NCBI RefSeq assembly: GCF_000497445.1
Contig: NZ_CM002286.1
Span: 103,796-119,017 of the forward strand
Source: Streptomyces roseochromogenus subsp. oscitans DS 12.976
Lineage (GTDB): Bacteria > Actinomycetota > Actinomycetes > Streptomycetales > Streptomycetaceae
Direction of reading: 5' to 3'
DNA: 15,222 bases
The translations under genes were made by a program, and so were the position numbers. Positions 13,017 through 15,222 of the stretch are shown here, piece after piece. The notes below the pieces were generated by a model. The model made no database searches. It was not told where the DNA came from and saw nothing but the letters and a program-made list of their open reading frames with translations. Each line of letters opens with the position of its first letter. Position 1 is the stretch's first letter.

Positions 13017-13336
13017 CCGCTGCTGCCCCACCGCTGCTGTGAGGCACATACCCCGTTTCCCCTGGTGGACAGGGTGCGCTGTGAGGCTGTCAGGTGTGAG
13101 GCGAGGGCCTGCGCCGGGGACCTGGTGCTCCTGGTGGTGGTCGTCGGATGGCAGCAGCGTGGCGTCGTGGATGCAGCGCAGCATTTGCATGGGCCCGCGT
13201 AGCACAAGGCTGCTGCACGGGTCGGAGGCCGGCCCCGGGCGGTACAGCGGGCGACCGCCGGTTTGTTCTGCTGCTCCAAACGATCCGGTGTAGCTGGTGC
13301 TACCGGCGTGCTGCTCCGTCCCGGCCGGGAACGACG
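13017..13336. other. Intergenic region between converging genes
   Basis: About 320 bases with no credible gene on either strand. Open frames here have poor codon bias and no ribosome-binding site. A small imperfect hairpin (CCGGTGTAGC, loop TGGT, GCTACCGG; 13285-13306) may serve the rightward gene as a weak terminator. Confidence 0.4.
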
Positions 13337-13365
13337 ACGGCGCCCTCCCGGACGGGGGGCGCCGT
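13337..13365 (-). terminator. Hairpin terminator after the Rep-like gene pair
   Basis: ACGGCGCCCTCC (13337-13348) pairs with GGGGGGCGCCGT (13354-13365) around a 5-base loop. This forms a 12-bp GC-rich stem with one wobble, starting about 15 bases past the minus-strand stop at 13380. There is no T run, as is common for Streptomyces terminators. It may also stop transcription from the left. Confidence 0.68.
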
Positions 13366-13379
13366 GGTGGTGCAGCGGT

Positions 13380-13859
13380 TCAGCCGGCTAGCCGGAGGGT
13401 GGGCCGGGCCTCAGGGGCCGGGGCGTCCTCGCCGCCGTCAGGGTCGGGGTCGAAGTCTGTGCCGGTGCGGGCGTCTCGGGCCCGCGGGGGCCGGATGTCG
13501 CCGGTGGGGAAGTTCAGCGGCCACACGAACGTGTCGGGGTCCTTGAGGTGGTTGACCATGTGGGACAGCGACTCGTAGCCGGCCAGGAGCGGGTGGATGA
13601 GCACCGTGCCCTTGCGCTGCCGCTCGCTCAGGATGCCCTTATCCCGCAGCTGGCCGATCGCGCGGGAGACGACGGACTGGGTCAGCCCGAGGCGTTCGGC
13701 GATGTCCTGCTGCCGGATTTTGACCAGGCCCCCGGGCTCCTGGCGGGCCGTGAGGACATCGAACACGTCGCGCGCCGTCGGCGACAGGCACGCGTTCGGC
13801 AGGACCTCGAAGATCTCCGGGTTGTGGAAACCAGGGACGGAGACGGCGTCGTCGCTCAT
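13380..13859 (-). CDS. Winged-helix protein, putative plasmid Rep (second of pair)
   Basis: The start was set at ATG 13859, which overlaps the stop of the preceding gene (ATGA), giving 159 aa. The open frame back to 13958 lies inside the neighbour and is rejected. Residues 45-71 (LVKIRQQDIAERLGLTQSVV then SRAIGQL) form a helix-turn-helix. It is followed by a wing, GILSERQRKGTVLIHPLLAGY (75-95), whose G-x-hydrophobic-x-hydrophobic-x-P-L pattern recalls RepL-type plasmid initiators. Some MarR-type regulators look similar. A Pro/Asp-rich, probably disordered tail (121-159) ends the protein. The core shares LVK-x5-A-x3-G-x2-QS-x-VSRAIGQL with the upstream gene, so the two are diverged paralogues. 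Two-gene replication loci next to a repeat-rich noncoding segment are known from Streptomyces linear plasmids; the Rep role is inferred from this context. Confidence 0.72.
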   Translation of the reverse strand: MSDDAVSVPGFHNPEIFEVLPNACLSPTARDVFDVLTARQEPGGLVKIRQQDIAERLGLTQSVVSRAIGQLRDKGILSERQRKGTVLIHPLLAGYESLSHMVNHLKDPDTFVWPLNFPTGDIRPPRARDARTGTDFDPDPDGGEDAPAPEARPTLRLAG

Positions 13860-14413
13860 CGCGTGGCCTCGTTCCTCACAGTCGGGATGGTGATCGGGTG
13901 CGCGAGCAGCGTCTTCTCGAGTGACTTCACCAGCCGTCGCTGCTTCGTGCTGTTCCACCGGTAAGCGTAGAGCGGGTTAAGGCGGTACAGCCCGCGCTGC
14001 TCCTTCCACGCGAAGTTGTGGCGGCTCAGCTGCCCGATCGCCCGGGAGACCTTCGACTGTGAGCAGCCGAACTTCGTCGCCAGCGAGCTCTGGGTCATCT
14101 TCACCAGGGCCTGGGCGTCGTGGTTGGTCGTCATGTGGTCCAGCACGTCGCGCGACATCGCCGACAGTTTGAACTTCCAGAGGTTCTCCTGGATCACCCA
14201 GGACAAGCTCAGGTGCTGCGGACCGTAGAAGACGTACGGCTTGACCTCGGGGTTCGTCGAGAAGGTGCCGCCCTTCTTGGCGAGCTTCTCGAACCGCCGC
14301 ATCAGGTCCTGGGCGGACTCCATGCCGTTGACGACATCGGCCGGAGGTGGAGCAGCGACCAGCCGCGACGCCTTCGCCGGCGCCTCCGCGCTCCGCCTCA
14401 AGGGCTGGGCCAC
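13856..14413 (-). CDS. Winged-helix protein, putative plasmid Rep (first of pair)
   Basis: The start is probably GTG 14413, 6 bases after GGAG in AAGGAGAGGCCC (185 aa, beginning MAQPLRRSAE). An in-frame ATG at 14449 lies inside a 30-bp palindrome and has no ribosome-binding site. Residues 103-129 (LVKMTQSSLATKFGCSQSKV then SRAIGQL) are a helix-turn-helix closely matching the partner gene. A wing ends GLYRLNPLYAYRWNS (141-155), again like RepL-type initiators. A helical region lies ahead of it (LSWVIQENLWKFKLSAMSRD, 70-89) and a basic tail follows. The stop overlaps the next start, so the pair is translationally coupled. A palindrome and a repeat array stand directly upstream, as expected for an autoregulated initiator next to its origin. 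A MarR-like regulator is the main alternative. Confidence 0.72.
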   Translation of the reverse strand: MAQPLRRSAEAPAKASRLVAAPPPADVVNGMESAQDLMRRFEKLAKKGGTFSTNPEVKPYVFYGPQHLSLSWVIQENLWKFKLSAMSRDVLDHMTTNHDAQALVKMTQSSLATKFGCSQSKVSRAIGQLSRHNFAWKEQRGLYRLNPLYAYRWNSTKQRRLVKSLEKTLLAHPITIPTVRNEATR

Positions 14414-14440
14414 GGGCCTCTCCTTCATGATCGTTGAGGC

Positions 14441-14470
14441 GCATAACATAGCAGATCTGCGATGTTATGC
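14441..14470. promoter_or_regulatory. 30-bp near-perfect palindrome upstream of the Rep-like pair
   Basis: The left arm GCATAACATAGCAGA (14441-14455) is complementary to the right arm TCTGCGATGTTATGC (14456-14470) at 14 of 15 positions. The centre is GCAGATCTGC and the arm ends are AT-rich against a high-GC background. It lies 28 bases ahead of the GTG start, a natural place for an operator used in autorepression or for an origin element. Confidence 0.78.
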
Positions 14471-14474
14471 AGGG

Positions 14475-14582
14475 GATCCATGCACGGGGCGGGCGTGTCT
14501 CTGGACAGGAACGATCTATTCACCTACGTGCATGGATCTCACCGTCCGCGACCACGATCTATGCACTCTGAGTGCATGCATC
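14475..14582. repeat. Array of GATCYATGCAC half-sites (candidate iterons)
   Basis: Five copies of a half-site near GATCYATGCAC. GATCCATGCACG is at 14475-14486. GATCTATTCAC (14513-14523) faces GTGCATGGATC (14528-14538). GATCTATGCACT (14556-14567) faces AGTGCATGCATC (14571-14582). The first copy and 14527-14538 are perfect 12-bp inverse complements. ACGATCTAT is also directly repeated (14511, 14554). Such clusters are typical of initiator-binding sites at plasmid origins or of multi-dimer operators. Confidence 0.65.
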
Positions 14583-15079
14583 GCCCGCGTTTTCGCAGGT
14601 CACAGCGTCGCCGCTATCTGATCTTTAGAGGCGCGCCCCCTGAGGCCCGCCCCGCACCCTCCAAACCGCTCCAGCAGCGGCGAAGCAGGCGGCCGGACCG
14701 GTGAGGTCGCCGATCCATCCCCCAGCGGCCCGGCAGCTGCTGCGCGTCGGCCCCGTCCGGGGGCTGAGGCGGCTTCGCGTGCGGCTCCGTGGAGCGAGTG
14801 CGGACCGTAGGCGGCACCAGCGGCTCTGAGTCTCGGGTGGTACCGGCCGTGACGATCAAAAGCAAAGGAGCGTGGCCGGTGCCGGCGGGTGGTTCCGCCG
14901 CCCGGCCTAGCGGCCGTTCGGCTCCTGTACCTCCGCACGCCGAATTCCAGCATTCCCATATCGAAGCTTCCGTTCTACGGCTGAGCGATTTACGGCCGCG
15001 CAATTCTGAATTTAACCGGTAGTTATTGGCGCGGGCGGAGGGGGGCGGCAAGGACCCAAATGCTACACAGGCAGGCACA
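14583..15079. other. Noncoding region, possible origin or long leader
   Basis: About 500 bases with no frame showing consistent GC-rich third positions or a convincing start. The stretch 14935-15030 is noticeably more AT-rich than the rest of the window, with AATTC, CCATATC and GAATTTAACC segments, and could be a DNA-unwinding region. No tRNA, known riboswitch or Streptomyces telomere palindrome series was recognised. Confidence 0.35.
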
Positions 15080-15128
15080 GTGATGCATCACCCTTGTTAT
15101 AGGTTCGCGCGCTCGGGTGATGCATCGA
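15080..15128. promoter_or_regulatory. Paired GATGCATC dyads near the right edge
   Basis: GTGATGCATCACCC (15080-15093) and GGGTGATGCATCGA (15115-15128) are inverted copies matching at 12 of 14 positions. Each contains the self-complementary core GATGCATC (15082-15089 and 15119-15126), with cores 37 bp apart. They resemble the right half of the last GATCYATGCAC dyad. They probably form an operator pair for the rightward gene that begins near or beyond the edge. Confidence 0.58.
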
Positions 15129-15161
15129 CGGATTCCGTCCCACGGTAGCGGGTTAGGTGTG

Positions 15162-15222
15162 TATGCTGGCAGGGTATTCATGACGTGAGCGGTCGGTTTC
15201 GGGAGTTGAGGAGGGGTCAGGG
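15162..15222 (+). promoter_or_regulatory. Probable promoter and leader of a gene leaving the window
   Basis: TATGCT (15162-15167) resembles a -10 element. An open frame from GTG 15185 runs to the edge (VSGRFRELRRGQ), and a very strong ribosome-binding sequence, GAGGAGGGG, stands at 15208-15216. The latter suggests that the true start lies just past 15222. ATG 15180 is excluded because it meets TGA after two codons. Confidence 0.35.

Noticed and set aside
14600..15078. Overlapping open frames on both strands in the gap right of the Rep-like pair
   Set aside because: Mixed third-position composition, no ribosome-binding site and no recognisable protein features.
14583..15222. Telomere at the right edge
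   Set aside because: None of the packed small palindromes of Streptomyces ends is present, and a gene appears to start rightward at the edge.

Overview
The window is high-GC actinobacterial DNA. GC-rich third codon positions, GTG starts, ATGA-overlapping genes and above all an adjacent tap-tpg pair point to Streptomyces or a close relative. Tap and Tpg maintain the protein-capped ends of linear Streptomyces chromosomes and plasmids, and a probable replication locus lies about 5 kb away. I therefore infer a linear plasmid, or the arm of a linear chromosome. No telomere, CRISPR array, cas gene, tRNA or rRNA was seen.

Layout. (1) About 2-5296: a compact Tn7-like transposon with its genes on the minus strand: a TnsA-TnsB fusion, a TniB/TnsC ATPase, a short TniQ, and a second TniQ carrying four tandem zinc-binding modules. 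Both ends carry inverted copies of a GAAGGTT-centred repeat (two left, three right). The last left copy overlaps the final tniQ codons, so there is essentially no cargo. (2) 5331-8354: the tap operon. Two dyad operators and a promoter precede tap, followed by a 70-aa ORF and tpg. (3) 8355-9031: a poorly coding stretch with a 50-aa membrane peptide. (4) 9032-13016: uncharacterised accessory genes, including a PIN-domain protein and a helix-turn-helix protein transcribed divergently. (5) 13337-14582: two overlapping minus-strand genes for related winged-helix proteins (putative Rep pair), with a terminator hairpin downstream, and upstream a 30-bp near-palindrome and an array of GATCYATGCAC half-sites. 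(6) 14583-15222: no convincing gene, but two GATGCATC dyads and the probable 5' region of a rightward gene that leaves the window.

How the parts fit. The right transposon end, the one next to tnsA, lies about 35 bp upstream of the tap operators and 110 bp from the tap start codon. The element therefore sits against the telomere-maintenance operon. A zinc-array TniQ protein as a site-specific target selector is an attractive but untested idea. The winged-helix pair with its repeat-rich upstream region is the best candidate for the replicon's origin and initiator module.

Family assignments come from motif recognition by eye. No database search was run. Weakest are the Rep assignment, the unknown genes and the exact transposon termini, because the left flank is cut off by the window edge.
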